Source: Methylovirgula sp963708155
GTDB lineage: Bacteria > Pseudomonadota > Alphaproteobacteria > Rhizobiales > Beijerinckiaceae
Direction: 5' to 3'
Length of the DNA stretch: 64,000 nt
Assembly (NCBI GenBank): GCA_963708155.1
Contig: OY970183.1
Coordinates: 2,108,001-2,172,000 of the forward strand
In this document: one piece after another, positions 27,577 to 36,904 of the stretch
Layout of the letters: every line of letters begins with the position of its first letter
Numbering within the stretch: the first letter of the stretch is position 1
Made by a program: the position numbers and the translations under genes
The notes under the pieces: generated by a model
Told to the model about the DNA's origin: nothing
The model's input: only the letters and a program-made list of their open reading frames with translations
Databases searched by the model: none

Positions 27577-29088
27577 TCAGTTCTCGGTCAGCATCCGCTT
27601 GAGCAGCTCAATCTCCTCCGAGAGCCGCCCATCGCTGCCGACCAGGGCCTCGATCTTGCGCACGGCGTGCAGCACGGTCGTATGGTCGCGGCCGCCGAAA
27701 CGCCGGCCGATCTCCGGCAGCGAGCGGGGGGTCAGCGTCTTGGCGAGGAACATGGCGATCTGGCGCGGGCGCACCACATTCGCTGTCCGCCGGGCGGATA
27801 GAATGTCGGCCTTGGTGACATTGTAATGGCTGGCGACGAGTTTCTGGATGTCCTCGATCTTGACCCGTTTCGGCTCGCGCGGGCGCACCAGATCCTGGAT
27901 CGCGGCTTCCGCCGCCTCGAGAGACAGCGCCGCACGGTTCAGCGAGGCATGGGCGACGAGACGGTTAACCGCGCCGTCGAGATCGCGGCCGTTGGTCTGA
28001 ATGACGCTCGCGACATAGGCGAGAATGGCGGGCGACAATTCGAATTGCGGGTGAAGCAGTTTGGCCGCGGCGACACGCGCCTCCAGCATCTTGAGCCGCA
28101 GCGGCTCATCGAGCGCGCCCATTTCGACGCAGAGGCCGCCCGCGAGGCGTGAACGCACGCGCTCTTCGAGCGTTTCGAGTTCGCCCGGCGGCCGGTCGGC
28201 GGCGATGACGATTTGCCGGCGCGCGTCGATCAGCGCGTTCAGCGTGTGGCAGAACTCCTGCTGGATGGATTTGCCGCGCAGAAACTGCACGTCGTCGATA
28301 ATCAGCAGGTCGATGCCGCGCAGTTTCTCCTTGAAGGAGATGGCCGTCGAGGCTTCGAGCGCGCTGGCGAAACTGTGCATGAATTTTTCGGCGGTGAGAT
28401 AGATCACGCGGCGCCGCTGTGCCGTTGCGGCATGGGCGATCGCTTGCAGCAAATGCGTCTTGCCGAGACCGACCGAGGCGTGGAGGTAGAGCGGGTTGAA
28501 GCGCACGGCCTCGCCAGGCGCGGCGCTGGCGATGTCTTGCGCCGAGGCATAGGCGAGCTGGTTCGAGCGGCCGACGATAAAGGTCGAGAAATTCAGCCGC
28601 CGGTCGAGCGGCGAGCCGCCAAACGTTTCGGCCTCGCCGGCAGGCCGCGCCGGTGCCTTCATTTCTCTCTGCTGGAACGCGCCGGGGCGATGCGGCTCCG
28701 GGCCCGAACGCGGGTGCGCGGCCTCGGCGAAGCCGGCGCCGTTCTCGTGCAGATCTTCGGCGTCGAGAGGCGACTGCGCAGCGCGTGGCGGGGGAAGGCG
28801 CGTCGAAGAGCGCACATTGATGACGAGATGTTTGATCGCCGGAAATTCCGCGACGACAGCCGCAAGGATGCGCGTGGCGTAATGCGTCTGTATCCACATC
28901 TTGAGAAATTTCGTCGGCACGGAAAGATGGGCGACATCGTCGGCGAGCTGCGTCAGCTCAAGCCGCAAAAACCAGGAGGTATAGGTGGCCTCGCCAAGCT
29001 CGGCTTTCAGCCGGCGGCATACGACGCTCCAGGATTCTTCCGTGCTCGATTTTTGGGGTGAAGCTTCGGTGCGTCGTGGATTTAGCAT
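27577..29088 (-). CDS. dnaA: Chromosomal replication initiator DnaA
   Basis: 503 residues. The N-terminal domain I (WSVVCRRLKAELGEATYTSWF) and a variable linker precede the AAA+ domain with Walker A SVGLGKTHLLQ and Walker B LLIIDDVQFL. Domain IV has the DnaA-box-binding signature GGRDHTTVLHAVRKIE. The Walker A loop begins HASVG where most DnaA have YGGVG or YGSVG. The ATG at 29088 (MLNPRRTEAS) is used. It lies downstream of a ~940-bp gap and upstream of ruvC. Confidence 0.95.
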   Translation of the reverse strand: MLNPRRTEASPQKSSTEESWSVVCRRLKAELGEATYTSWFLRLELTQLADDVAHLSVPTKFLKMWIQTHYATRILAAVVAEFPAIKHLVINVRSSTRLPPPRAAQSPLDAEDLHENGAGFAEAAHPRSGPEPHRPGAFQQREMKAPARPAGEAETFGGSPLDRRLNFSTFIVGRSNQLAYASAQDIASAAPGEAVRFNPLYLHASVGLGKTHLLQAIAHAATAQRRRVIYLTAEKFMHSFASALEASTAISFKEKLRGIDLLIIDDVQFLRGKSIQQEFCHTLNALIDARRQIVIAADRPPGELETLEERVRSRLAGGLCVEMGALDEPLRLKMLEARVAAAKLLHPQFELSPAILAYVASVIQTNGRDLDGAVNRLVAHASLNRAALSLEAAEAAIQDLVRPREPKRVKIEDIQKLVASHYNVTKADILSARRTANVVRPRQIAMFLAKTLTPRSLPEIGRRFGGRDHTTVLHAVRKIEALVGSDGRLSEEIELLKRMLTEN

Positions 29089-30031
29089 CGGCCTGAATCT
29101 CGATAATAGAGGAACGTCGGCGCAGAAGCACCGTCGGCAGAACAAGTCTTCCGCGTAACTGTCGAAAAATGCGACTGAACGGTGGCGAGCGGCTTGCGGA
29201 CTTAGAAGTCGGGCAAAAGCCCCCGCTTACGCACTTTACCGGGGTAAGGGCGCTCGATGGAGCGTGAAGTCATTGCCCGGGCGAGATGCCCGATCTCCAC
29301 CGCTGGAATCCTGCCAAGCAAGAACCGCCCTTGTCATAGCTAAAAATCCCCCAATCCTCGAAACCAAGATTTCGAAGCCCAGCCCATTCGTACGCTCGTG
29401 AGGTGTGACAGGCGCTACCTTAAGCCCCTTCCCGCTGCACGCAATACTCTTTGCAAATTTTCTTCACGGCTCTCTCCGACATGGCTTTCAATGCGCAAAT
29501 AACGCGTCGAAAACAGCAACTCCACTCGGGAAAAACGCGCTCGAGATTCGCTCGAAACATCGGTGCAGTCGGTGCAACCGGCCACGTCCAAACTCTAACA
29601 TAGAACTAACGCCCCGCAAGAAAATCGTGTCACGAAAATTTCACGCCAACGCCACCTTGTCGCTGCGCGCGGCATTACCGTGTTGCCTGTCGCCGGTGTA
29701 ACCCAATGATTCATTGGTCATCTATGAAGGCGAGACCCGCGCGCGACACAGAGGCTCAATTTCATGAGCCCGGGTCGCGAAAAAGCGCGGATGTATCGCC
29801 GTGCCACGGGCGATTCCCGGGTGTCTTCGACGCTTTGCCCTTAAAACATTGAATCGAATAGCACTTGATTGACGGCCTCAAAACGCGCCTTGGACGGTTG
29901 AATATCGCAACTGCCGCGTGTCGCGAAAGACGACGGACGCGCGTCACCTGCGAGAGACGATCTTTCGTTTTTTTCGCGCAGGGTCATGTGACAGGCCATT
30001 TGCCGCATAGGCGGGGAGAGACACGATATGC
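29089..30031. other. 943-bp intergenic region between dnaA and the DNA ligase gene
   Basis: I see no convincing gene. By eye there is no TTATCCACA-type DnaA box, so no support for an origin here although dnaA is adjacent. Short frames that stay open on either strand have no recognisable motif or ribosome-binding site. The region is more AT-rich than its neighbours in parts, and holds a 15-bp palindrome at 29703. It must include the dnaA promoter. Confidence 0.5.
29703..29717. promoter_or_regulatory. 15-bp palindrome upstream of dnaA
   Basis: CCAATGA-T-TCATTGG is a perfect inverted repeat with a 1-nt centre. It is the right size for a dimeric repressor operator, but lies ~615 bp from the dnaA start and ~315 bp from the ligase stop, so its target is unclear. 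Confidence 0.3.
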
Positions 30032-31675
30032 TTAGTCGGCGATCAGACGCTCCAGCGTCTCCAGCCGGTCGGCTTCACGCGCCGGTTTGTCCCAACGGAT
30101 ACGATTGATGCGGGGGAAACGCATCGCGACGCCCGACTTGTGTCGGCCGGAGTGGTTCACGCCGTCAAACGCGATCTCCAGCACCAGACCTTCGTCCTGC
30201 CCATAGGCCACCTCGCGCACCGGACCGAAGCGATTGGTCGTGTGATTGCGCACATAGCGATCGAGCAGGCGCAGTTCGTCGTCGGTGAAACCGAAATAAG
30301 CTTTGCCCACGGGGACGATCTCGTCTCCGTCCGATCCGGCCCGCCACAGGCCAAAGGTAAAATCGGAATAAAAAGATGAGCGTTTGCCGTGGCCGCGCTG
30401 CGCATACATGAGCACCGCATCGATGGCGAACGGATCGCGTTTCCACTTATACCAGAGGCCCTTGGGCCGGCCCGGAACGTAGATCGAATCCAGACGCTTC
30501 AGCATCACGCCCTCGATCGCGGTGGCGTCGGCGCCGGCGCCGCCGGCATCCGGGTCGCGCCGCGCTGCGGCGAGGACATCCCACGAGCCGAAAGCGATCT
30601 GTGGCGACAGATCGAGGCGCTCGAGGCGCGCCTCGGCGACAAAATCCTCGAGCCGACGCCGCCGTTCGACAAGGGGCAGGGCGCGAAGATCTTGGCCATC
30701 GAGGCCCAGCAGATCGTAGGCGCGGATATGGGCCGGAAAATCGGCGAGCAGCGCCGCCGTCACCTGCTTGCGATTGAGTCTTTGTTGCAAAACGCCGAAG
30801 GATTGCACGCGGCCCGCGCGCAAGATCAGCAATTCGCCATCCAGCGAAAATTGGCCCCGTGGGGCACGCGCCAGCGTTTCGACGAGATCGGGAAAGGCGG
30901 AGGAAATATCTTCTCCGGTGCGCGAATAGAGCCGGACGATCTTTCCGCTTTCGCTGGTGCCGACGGCCGCCTGGACGCGAATGCCATCCCATTTCCATTC
31001 GGCGCTGAAATCGGCCGGTGCGAGCAGCGATAATTCCGCGTCAGTTACGGGGTGCGCGAGCATCGCCGGACAGAAAGGGGCCGGATCATCCGGCTTCGGG
31101 CGTGGCTCGCGCCCTTCCAGCCAGGCGAACAGGTCGAGGTAGGGCGGCGCCAGCCCGTGCCAAAGATCTTCGATGGCATTGGCTTCGTGGCCTCCGAGTT
31201 CGGCCACCGCTTGTTTGGCAAGCCGTGCCGAAACCCCGACGCGAAGCGCGCCGGTGATGAGCTTTAAAAGCGCCCAGCGGCCTGTTTCATCGAGCCCGTC
31301 GAGCAGGCGCGCGAGAACGCTCGGAAGTTCGAGTTTGCTCGCTCCCTCAAGCGTGGCGATCACTTCGCCCAACCGCAGCGCGCGGGAACCGGAGGTGAAA
31401 CGGTCGATTGGCCAGAGCAGCGCAACGGTCTCGGAAAGATCGCCGACGAAATCATAGGAAAGATCGAACAGCACCGGATCGACGCGCTCGTAAATGAGTG
31501 TGCGGATCAGCGCCGGCTTGGCGTGCCGGAAACTGAGCGTGCCGGTCAGGGCTGCGAGCGCGAAGCCGCGGTCGGGATCGCCGGCGGTGCGGAAATAATC
31601 GGTCATCAGCCGCAATTTGCCGTGTCGCGAGGGCTCGTAGGCGAGGCTGTCGAGAAGCGTGGCGAAACGGTTCAC
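30032..31675 (-). CDS. ATP-dependent DNA ligase (exonuclease-associated type)
   Basis: 547 residues. An N-terminal DNA-binding domain precedes the adenylation domain with motif I EWKWDGIR (Lys being the AMP site), LDGELLI, a GVMLKRLDS motif and the OB-fold motif YKWKRDPFAIDAV. This is the type called cisplatin-damage-response ligase, which in many bacteria sits in a four-gene DNA repair cluster with an Lhr-type helicase, an exonuclease and a metallophosphoesterase. Only the exonuclease is adjacent here. The GTG start overlaps the exonuclease TGA (GTGA at 31672-31675). Confidence 0.93.
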   Translation of the reverse strand: MNRFATLLDSLAYEPSRHGKLRLMTDYFRTAGDPDRGFALAALTGTLSFRHAKPALIRTLIYERVDPVLFDLSYDFVGDLSETVALLWPIDRFTSGSRALRLGEVIATLEGASKLELPSVLARLLDGLDETGRWALLKLITGALRVGVSARLAKQAVAELGGHEANAIEDLWHGLAPPYLDLFAWLEGREPRPKPDDPAPFCPAMLAHPVTDAELSLLAPADFSAEWKWDGIRVQAAVGTSESGKIVRLYSRTGEDISSAFPDLVETLARAPRGQFSLDGELLILRAGRVQSFGVLQQRLNRKQVTAALLADFPAHIRAYDLLGLDGQDLRALPLVERRRRLEDFVAEARLERLDLSPQIAFGSWDVLAAARRDPDAGGAGADATAIEGVMLKRLDSIYVPGRPKGLWYKWKRDPFAIDAVLMYAQRGHGKRSSFYSDFTFGLWRAGSDGDEIVPVGKAYFGFTDDELRLLDRYVRNHTTNRFGPVREVAYGQDEGLVLEIAFDGVNHSGRHKSGVAMRFPRINRIRWDKPAREADRLETLERLIAD

Positions 31676-32694
31676 GGGTCGGTCTCGAGAGGCGTCTCCG
31701 CTTCCTCGTCACCATAGCCGAGAATGTGCAGCGGCGCGGCCTCCAGACCGCGCTGGCGGAAGCAATGCACCAGCGCATCGGGCTCGCCGTGAGTGACAAG
31801 CAGCCTAGTGCATTGCGTTTCGTCGACCGTGGCGCAGAGCCCGTCCCAATCGGCGTGATCGGAAATGACGAGCGGTAATTCGATGCCGCGCTGGCGGGCA
31901 TGGGCGCGCACACGCATCCAGCCCGAGGCGAAGGCGGCGCGCGGCTCGGCGAATTTGCGGCTCCAGAGATCGTTGACGGCGCTCGGCGGGCAAAGAACGA
32001 TTTCGCCCGGCAGCGCGCCCGCGCCCGCGGCGAGGCGCACATCGCCGAGCGTGACGCCGGCCTCCTGGTAATAAGCGGTGATTTTTTCGAGCGCGCCGTG
32101 GATGTAAATCGGCCGGTCATAACCCGCCTGCCGCAGCAGCGCGATGATGCGCTGCGCCTTGCCGAGCGGATAAGCGCCGACGAGATGGGTGCGCTCTGGA
32201 AACAGTTTTTGCGAGGCGAGCAGCTTGTCGATCTCGCCGGCGGCATTGGCATGGCGGAAGACCGGCAGGCCGAACGTCGCCTCGCTGATAAAGGTGTCGC
32301 AGACGAGCGGTTCGAAGGAGGCGCATGTGGGATCAGCCTCGCGCTTGTAATCGCCCGAGACGACGATCCTCATGCCGTCCTGCGCGAGCCGGATTTGCGC
32401 CGAGCCGAGCACGTGGCCGGCGGGGAAAAAGCCGACATCGATGCCGCCGATCGTCAGCGCCTGTCCATAACGCACGGTTTGAGTAGCGCCGGCGAAATTC
32501 TCGCCGTAGCGGATCGACATGACGGCGAGAGTTTCGGCAGTCGCGAGCACCTGGCCGTGGCCGGGGCGTGCGTGGTCGGAATGAGCATGGGTAACCAGCG
32601 CACGCGGGACGGCGCGCAGCGGGTCGATAAAAAAATCACCCGCCGCGCAATAGAGCCCGGCGGGTTTCAGCGTCAGAATATCGGAGGCGCCCAT
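31672..32694 (-). CDS. Ligase-associated DNA exonuclease (beta-CASP metallo-beta-lactamase fold)
   Basis: 340 residues. The zinc-binding HAHSDHARPG motif near residue 40 and later His/Asp residues (GHVLGSAQI, VVSGDYKRE, ISDHADWDGL) mark a metallo-beta-lactamase nuclease of the beta-CASP type, characteristic of the exonuclease paired with the above ligase. It would trim DNA ends before sealing. It is translationally coupled to the ligase gene. The ATG at 32694 is preceded by an in-frame GTG. Confidence 0.92.
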   Translation of the reverse strand: MGASDILTLKPAGLYCAAGDFFIDPLRAVPRALVTHAHSDHARPGHGQVLATAETLAVMSIRYGENFAGATQTVRYGQALTIGGIDVGFFPAGHVLGSAQIRLAQDGMRIVVSGDYKREADPTCASFEPLVCDTFISEATFGLPVFRHANAAGEIDKLLASQKLFPERTHLVGAYPLGKAQRIIALLRQAGYDRPIYIHGALEKITAYYQEAGVTLGDVRLAAGAGALPGEIVLCPPSAVNDLWSRKFAEPRAAFASGWMRVRAHARQRGIELPLVISDHADWDGLCATVDETQCTRLLVTHGEPDALVHCFRQRGLEAAPLHILGYGDEEAETPLETDP

Positions 32695-32740
32695 CACCTA
32701 AACATAGGTGTCGGCAGCCGCAGGGAACAGAGCGAAAGCT

Positions 32741-33046
32741 TTATTCGCAGGCCATCTCGCGCGGGACGTAAAGGCCGCCGTAGGGGCCTTGCGAAGCGGT
32801 GATCACTTTCGTTGCCTGCACGCATTCGTCGTCGCGGTTGCGCGTCAGCGTCACCGCCGCGCCTTGAGCCAAGGGCGCGTAAGACGTCTTGTCGACGGGA
32901 AGGCTGCGATAGCCGAGATCGCCGCGCATGGGCGAACCAAAGATTGGCGAGCCGAAGACCAGCGCCGCCGCCAAGCACGACAAACCCAGACCGACAACCA
33001 ATGACCGAATAGCACTACTATCGAGGATTTGCCGAGACGACCGCAT
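32741..33046 (-). CDS. Small secreted or anchored hypothetical protein
   Basis: 101 residues, family not recognised. A basic N-terminus and a hydrophobic stretch (SLVVGLGLSCLAAALVFGSP) suggest a signal peptide or anchor; a tail of ~60 residues contains one Cys and ends CE. The start at 33046 begins MRSSRQIL. It ends 47 bp before the exonuclease gene on the same strand. Confidence 0.5.
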   Translation of the reverse strand: MRSSRQILDSSAIRSLVVGLGLSCLAAALVFGSPIFGSPMRGDLGYRSLPVDKTSYAPLAQGAAVTLTRNRDDECVQATKVITASQGPYGGLYVPREMACE

Positions 33047-33200
33047 AGTCTGCCCCTCCACTCAACCTCACGCCGCAGTCGCACAATAGGGCGGCGGGAC
33101 CGGGGGTCGGTGCGCTAACGCACAAGCGGCCAACCCCTCCGTTGCCACAGGGTTGCATCGCGAGGGCGAAGAATTTGAGGGGAATTGCCGAAGGAAGCGC

Positions 33201-33226
33201 CGGCAAGCCGCGGGCGCGGCTTGCCG
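33201..33226 (-). terminator. Strong hairpin downstream of the Gly-rich gene
   Basis: CGGCAAGCCGC (33201-33211) and GCGGCTTGCCG (33216-33226) form a perfect 11-bp stem with a 4-nt loop, 58 bp past the stop of the minus-strand Gly/Tyr-rich gene. The minus strand then reads CTTCCTTC, a weak T-tract. Confidence 0.5.
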
Positions 33227-33283
33227 AATCTGCTGCTCGCTGAGTCTTAAGCGCTGGCGGGTTCAGGCCGTCAGGAAGGCGCC

Positions 33284-33670
33284 TCAATAAGGGTAGTAGT
33301 AACCGTAATAGGGCCGGCGATAATAGCCGTAGGGGTAGCCATAATACGGATACGGGTAGCCATATCCATAGCCGTAATAAGGCGCGGCCAGCGCGGTGCC
33401 GACGGCGAGACCGCCAAGCAGACCCGCAGCGCCCCAGCCCCAGCCGCCGCCATAATAGCCACCGCCGTAATAGCCGCGACCGCCCCAGCCGCGACCGCCC
33501 CAGCCGCGACCGCCCCAGCCGCCGCCGTGCCATCCGCCGCCGTGCCAGCCGCCACCGCCATGCCATCCGCCGTGATAGGCCGCGGCTGGCGTTGAGGATG
33601 AAACGACGCCAAGGCTCAAGGTCGTCGCGACCAAGCCGCCAGTGACAAGCTTTCTCATGAACGGCGACAT
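33284..33670 (-). CDS. Secreted Gly/Tyr/Trp/His-rich repeat protein
   Basis: 128 residues. A Sec signal peptide (LVATTLSLGVVSSSTPAAA) leads into repeats of HGGGW, then GWGGR repeats, then YYGGG repeats, a hydrophobic segment (GLLGGLAVGTALAA) and a YGYGYPYPYYG-type tail. The start at 33670 has a good AGAGGAG ribosome-binding site 8 nt upstream. Such low-complexity proteins are common in Rhizobiales envelopes; the role is unknown. The His-rich start could bind metal. Confidence 0.75.
   Translation of the reverse strand: MSPFMRKLVTGGLVATTLSLGVVSSSTPAAAYHGGWHGGGGWHGGGWHGGGWGGRGWGGRGWGGRGYYGGGYYGGGWGWGAAGLLGGLAVGTALAAPYYGYGYGYPYPYYGYPYGYYRRPYYGYYYPY
33478..33522. repeat. Tandem 15-bp repeat inside the Gly-rich gene
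   Basis: Three near-identical copies of CGACCGCCCCAGCCG encode the GWGGR repeats. They are in frame, so copy-number changes would lengthen or shorten the protein. Confidence 0.6.
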
Positions 33671-34070
33671 CTGCTTTACTCCTCTGATCCGAGGGCCGGC
33701 GATCAGCATGCCGGGCCTGAGATGCAAATTCCAAATCGTCCGGGCAGGTTCCCGATCCCAGGCCGTCCCGCGCCGCATAAGTTGCGTACGGCCGGCCTTG
33801 CGGGATTTCCCATCGCGAGTCCAATTAGGAATGCATCGAGTTGAACTCAAGATGAACATGTCATTCCGTGCGGCCGCGCACCCACATTTGGCCCTGACGA
33901 ATATGTATCCTTGGCAGCGGGTTGATCGCTTGAATCACAATCAGTTCATCTGCTGAACTCGGCGCCGCCGCAGACAAGTTAAGGTTATTGAAATGCTGCG
34001 CGCATCAGGTTGCCCGACAAGCCGGCTCGCGTCGCCGCGGGGAAAGCGAGACGCGATCTTCGCGGCGCGA
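33671..34070. other. 400-bp intergenic region
   Basis: I see no gene between the Gly-rich gene and the PHA-system gene. It carries the promoter and ribosome-binding site of the Gly-rich gene at its left end. An 11-bp GAGTTGAACTC palindrome lies near 33838. Confidence 0.5.
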
Positions 34071-34400
34071 TCAGGATTTTTTCGAGTGGTCGCGGAGCGC
34101 GAGCGTGTCTCGCGTCGTCGCGGCCAGCTTTTCCTGCAGCGGCGCGGCGAGCTTGGCCAAAAGCCAGGGCAGGACGATTTCGATGCGCACGCTGTCGGCG
34201 AGCACGTCGATGCGGCCCTTGATCTCCTGTGCCAGCGCGACGACGCGGATATTCGCGCTATTGGCCGCCCAGACGATCTCGGAGTGCGCGAATTTGTTGA
34301 TGTATTCGTTCTTGAGCTGATCAATCTCGCTGGCGACACGCTGGCGTGCCTCATCGACGCTGAGGTTATGCGGCACGGAAACGACAATCGACTTGGCCAT
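34071..34400 (-). CDS. Polyhydroxyalkanoic acid system family protein
   Basis: 109 residues from the ATG at 34400 (MAKSIVVSVPHNLSVDEARQRVASEI). It matches the small PHA_gran_rgn family seen near PHA genes: a conserved N-terminus and a C-terminal IEIVLPWLLAKLAAPLQEKL region. The function is not established. No PHA synthase is in the window, though the scoAB pair fits PHB-linked metabolism. Confidence 0.8.
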   Translation of the reverse strand: MAKSIVVSVPHNLSVDEARQRVASEIDQLKNEYINKFAHSEIVWAANSANIRVVALAQEIKGRIDVLADSVRIEIVLPWLLAKLAAPLQEKLAATTRDTLALRDHSKKS

Positions 34401-34465
34401 GAAACCCTTCCGCATTCGGCACCCGCACAAGATTGGCACTGGCGGCGCGCATAACGCAAGCCATG

Positions 34466-35368
34466 CTACGCGGGCGGCGGCGTCACGCCTAGAAGCGCCG
34501 CGACGCCAATCACCAGCACGCCAAGCGCGAGCTCGACGCCGATGCTGCGCGAAAGGCCGGTGAAATCGGGCGCTTGCGGGGCTGTCTGAAGCCGCGGCAG
34601 CGCGATGAAGCGGTTATAATAGGCGAGAGCAAGCATGGTTGCGACGAGGAGGAGCTTGACGAGAAGAATCTCGCCATAGCCCGAACCAACGAGCCGCGCG
34701 AAATGGCCCTGCACGCGAAACATGGCGTTGGCGACGCCAGTTGCGAGGATCAGCGTGACAGCGCCTGTCGCCAGCGCGGAATAACGCGAAAGGATGAGGA
34801 CGATCTCGCGCGGTCCTTTTCCCGGATCCCTCTGGGCAAGTGTGAAGAGAAGGATCGGCAGGCCACCAACCCATGCGGCTCCGCCGAGGACATGGATTGC
34901 ATAGACGACGATCATAATTGCGCCGAAGGGGCTGTCGCCGCCGTTGGCGGCATGGCCGAGCCAGGCCTGATCGACGATGAGGCCGGCGCTGGCGATGAGC
35001 CAGACGCCAAAGCGGATACGCTGCGGGAGGGCGATGGCGAGCAAGACTATGACCAGCAGGAACAACCGCGCGATGGCGACGGGGCCGAACTGCGTCTCGA
35101 AAAAAAAGGCGTCGAGCGTGTCGCGCGTTGCGGCATCAGTGAAGCTGCCCGCCATGTTGGCGATCATGGCGGCGATCCAGATAATGCCCGAGAGGGCCGC
35201 CGTCACCGCCGCAACTCGAAGCAATCGGTTCGTCGCGCCGAACAGCCGCGCCGTCTCAGCCGGTTGCTGGCCACGCGTCAGCAGAAACGACGAAGGACAG
35301 CCGAAGAGCGCGAACAGCGCGGTAAAATGCACCCAGCGCGCGGCGACGAGGATTTGCAGGATCGTCAT
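34466..35368 (-). CDS. copD: CopD family copper-transport membrane protein
   Basis: 300 residues with about eight membrane helices. The conserved ARWVHFTALFALFG near the N-terminus and GGAAWVGGLPILL in the middle mark the CopD family. CopD works with periplasmic CopC in copper uptake or handling. It follows copC by 73 bp on the same strand, within a run OMP-copC-copD. Confidence 0.93.
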   Translation of the reverse strand: MTILQILVAARWVHFTALFALFGCPSSFLLTRGQQPAETARLFGATNRLLRVAAVTAALSGIIWIAAMIANMAGSFTDAATRDTLDAFFFETQFGPVAIARLFLLVIVLLAIALPQRIRFGVWLIASAGLIVDQAWLGHAANGGDSPFGAIMIVVYAIHVLGGAAWVGGLPILLFTLAQRDPGKGPREIVLILSRYSALATGAVTLILATGVANAMFRVQGHFARLVGSGYGEILLVKLLLVATMLALAYYNRFIALPRLQTAPQAPDFTGLSRSIGVELALGVLVIGVAALLGVTPPPA

Positions 35369-35441
35369 GGGTGCGGCCCAGGCTCAATTGGATGAAGCCC
35401 CACGGGCGGGGCTTCATCGCTCATACGCATTGCGCGACCTT

Positions 35442-35807
35442 TTACGGCGCAACGGTGAATTTATACGTGCCTTGCGTGTGGTGCGTATCGACGGAGATCA
35501 CATGCCAGCTCACGACATAAGTGCCGGGCCTGAGCGCGTGGGCGAGGCGCACATGCAGCGTGTCGGCCGGCCCGACCACGGCCTTTCCGGCCGGCACGGG
35601 CGCGCCGGCCGCGGTCGCGACGCGAACGCCCGAGAATGCGGCGACAACGTCTTCCGTAAAGGTCAGTTGCAGCTCGGATGGCGCGGCGTTGACTGTGGTG
35701 CCAACGCCGGGCTGGGCGTGACTGAGAAAGGCATGCGCGAAGGCTTGCGTGGCGGCGAGAGTGCTGATGAGGCCGGCGGCGATGACGAGAGTCAGAGAGC
35801 GTTTCAT
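35442..35807 (-). CDS. copC: Periplasmic copper-binding protein CopC
   Basis: 121 residues with a signal peptide (AATQAFAHA). The mature N-terminus begins with His (HAFLSHAQPG), the expected copper ligand. The family segments SELQLTFTEDV, LRPGTYVVSWHVISVDTHHTQGTYKF follow; the late His pair would complete the Cu(II) site. It lies between the envelope protein gene (9-bp gap) and copD. Confidence 0.94.
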   Translation of the reverse strand: MKRSLTLVIAAGLISTLAATQAFAHAFLSHAQPGVGTTVNAAPSELQLTFTEDVVAAFSGVRVATAAGAPVPAGKAVVGPADTLHVRLAHALRPGTYVVSWHVISVDTHHTQGTYKFTVAP

Positions 35808-35816
35808 GTCAGATCC

Positions 35817-36776
35817 TCAATAGCGAGCAAGTGGGGAAAGCGGCGCGCTGAAGAGCGGCTTGCCGAGACTGGTTGGCGCGACGTCGTCGAGGAAGATATC
35901 GAGCACGGCAAGCGCGCCGACATGATCGCCGCTGGCGCGGTTGATCGGAATCTGCGCCATGACGCCAATCTCGAAATATTGGCCGATGTAATAGAGCGAT
36001 GGGCCGACGACGCCCGTCGTGTCATAGGGCGAGAACTCGCCCGGCGTGATCGGTCCCTGATTTGCGACCGGCGTGCTGAATATGCCTTCGAACGCCGGTA
36101 TCAGCCGATTGAAGGCATCCGGCAGTTGGTGCACGAAAGAATTCTCGTAAAGCAGGCTGTATTGCAGTGTCGCGCCATACGTGAGCGTCGTCGGGTTATA
36201 GCTTCCATCGGAATTGACGGTCACCGTCGGGATCGAATAGTCGGCCTCGCCGGTCACGGCGAAGGGCCGCACCCAATCGGCTGACGCGTCACCGAAGCCT
36301 TTGCCGATGAAGAATTTCGGCGTGATAGTGGAGAAGGGATCAGAGGGGAGCGACGCGCTCTGCGGGCTGCCAGTATTGCCGATCTCGGCCGAGACGGCCG
36401 CCGACATGATGAACTCATGACCGGGGTCCTGATAGAAGGCGAACTTCGCTTCCGTCTCGATGTTCGACCAGCCTTGGGCCTGGGGATTACGCTGCCAGGT
36501 ATAACCCTCCGAACCTACGGAGATGCCGAAGTCGGGCGTAATCGTCTTGGCATATTCCCAACCGAGCCCATAGGAAATCGGCCCGAGCGTTCCATCTGGG
36601 TTGGCCGACTGGAGATAGGAAAGGCTTGGCAGCGCCAGTTCATCGTTGACGCCCGGATCGTCGATGGTGAGCGTCGCCGGGAACACGCGGTTGCCGACGA
36701 TGGTGTGCGCATAGAGCGGGCTCGCAGCGAGCAGGAGAGCTGCTGCGGCGCTCGCGCGGGTGAAGTGTCGAATCAT
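35817..36776 (-). CDS. Putative outer-membrane protein of the copper cluster
   Basis: 319 residues. A signal peptide (AAALLLAASPLYAH) is followed by alternating polar/hydrophobic segments with many aromatic residues, consistent with a beta-barrel, though the last residues (LSPLARY) are only a weak barrel signal. Homologues are annotated as hypothetical or transporter proteins. It is co-directional with copC, 9 bp apart, so a role in copper or metal passage is likely by context. Confidence 0.65.
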   Translation of the reverse strand: MIRHFTRASAAAALLLAASPLYAHTIVGNRVFPATLTIDDPGVNDELALPSLSYLQSANPDGTLGPISYGLGWEYAKTITPDFGISVGSEGYTWQRNPQAQGWSNIETEAKFAFYQDPGHEFIMSAAVSAEIGNTGSPQSASLPSDPFSTITPKFFIGKGFGDASADWVRPFAVTGEADYSIPTVTVNSDGSYNPTTLTYGATLQYSLLYENSFVHQLPDAFNRLIPAFEGIFSTPVANQGPITPGEFSPYDTTGVVGPSLYYIGQYFEIGVMAQIPINRASGDHVGALAVLDIFLDDVAPTSLGKPLFSAPLSPLARY

Positions 36777-36904
36777 GGAGAATCCTCAGCGGATAAAGAA
36801 CGCGCCGCCGCCTTCAGCCTCTTGGTTGCGGCGATGCAACATCGCGCGGAGGGAAGGACAGCCGGCTTGGGAAATGCTCTACCGGCGTCAGGCGCCGGCT
36901 CCTT

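Noticed and set aside
29405..29701. Possible 98-residue + strand protein in the dnaA-ligase gap
   Set aside because: No ribosome-binding site, no motif, and a composition close to random; the opposite strand has a similar open frame.
29089..30031. Origin of replication next to dnaA
   Set aside because: No DnaA box was seen; in alphaproteobacteria the origin is often not beside dnaA.
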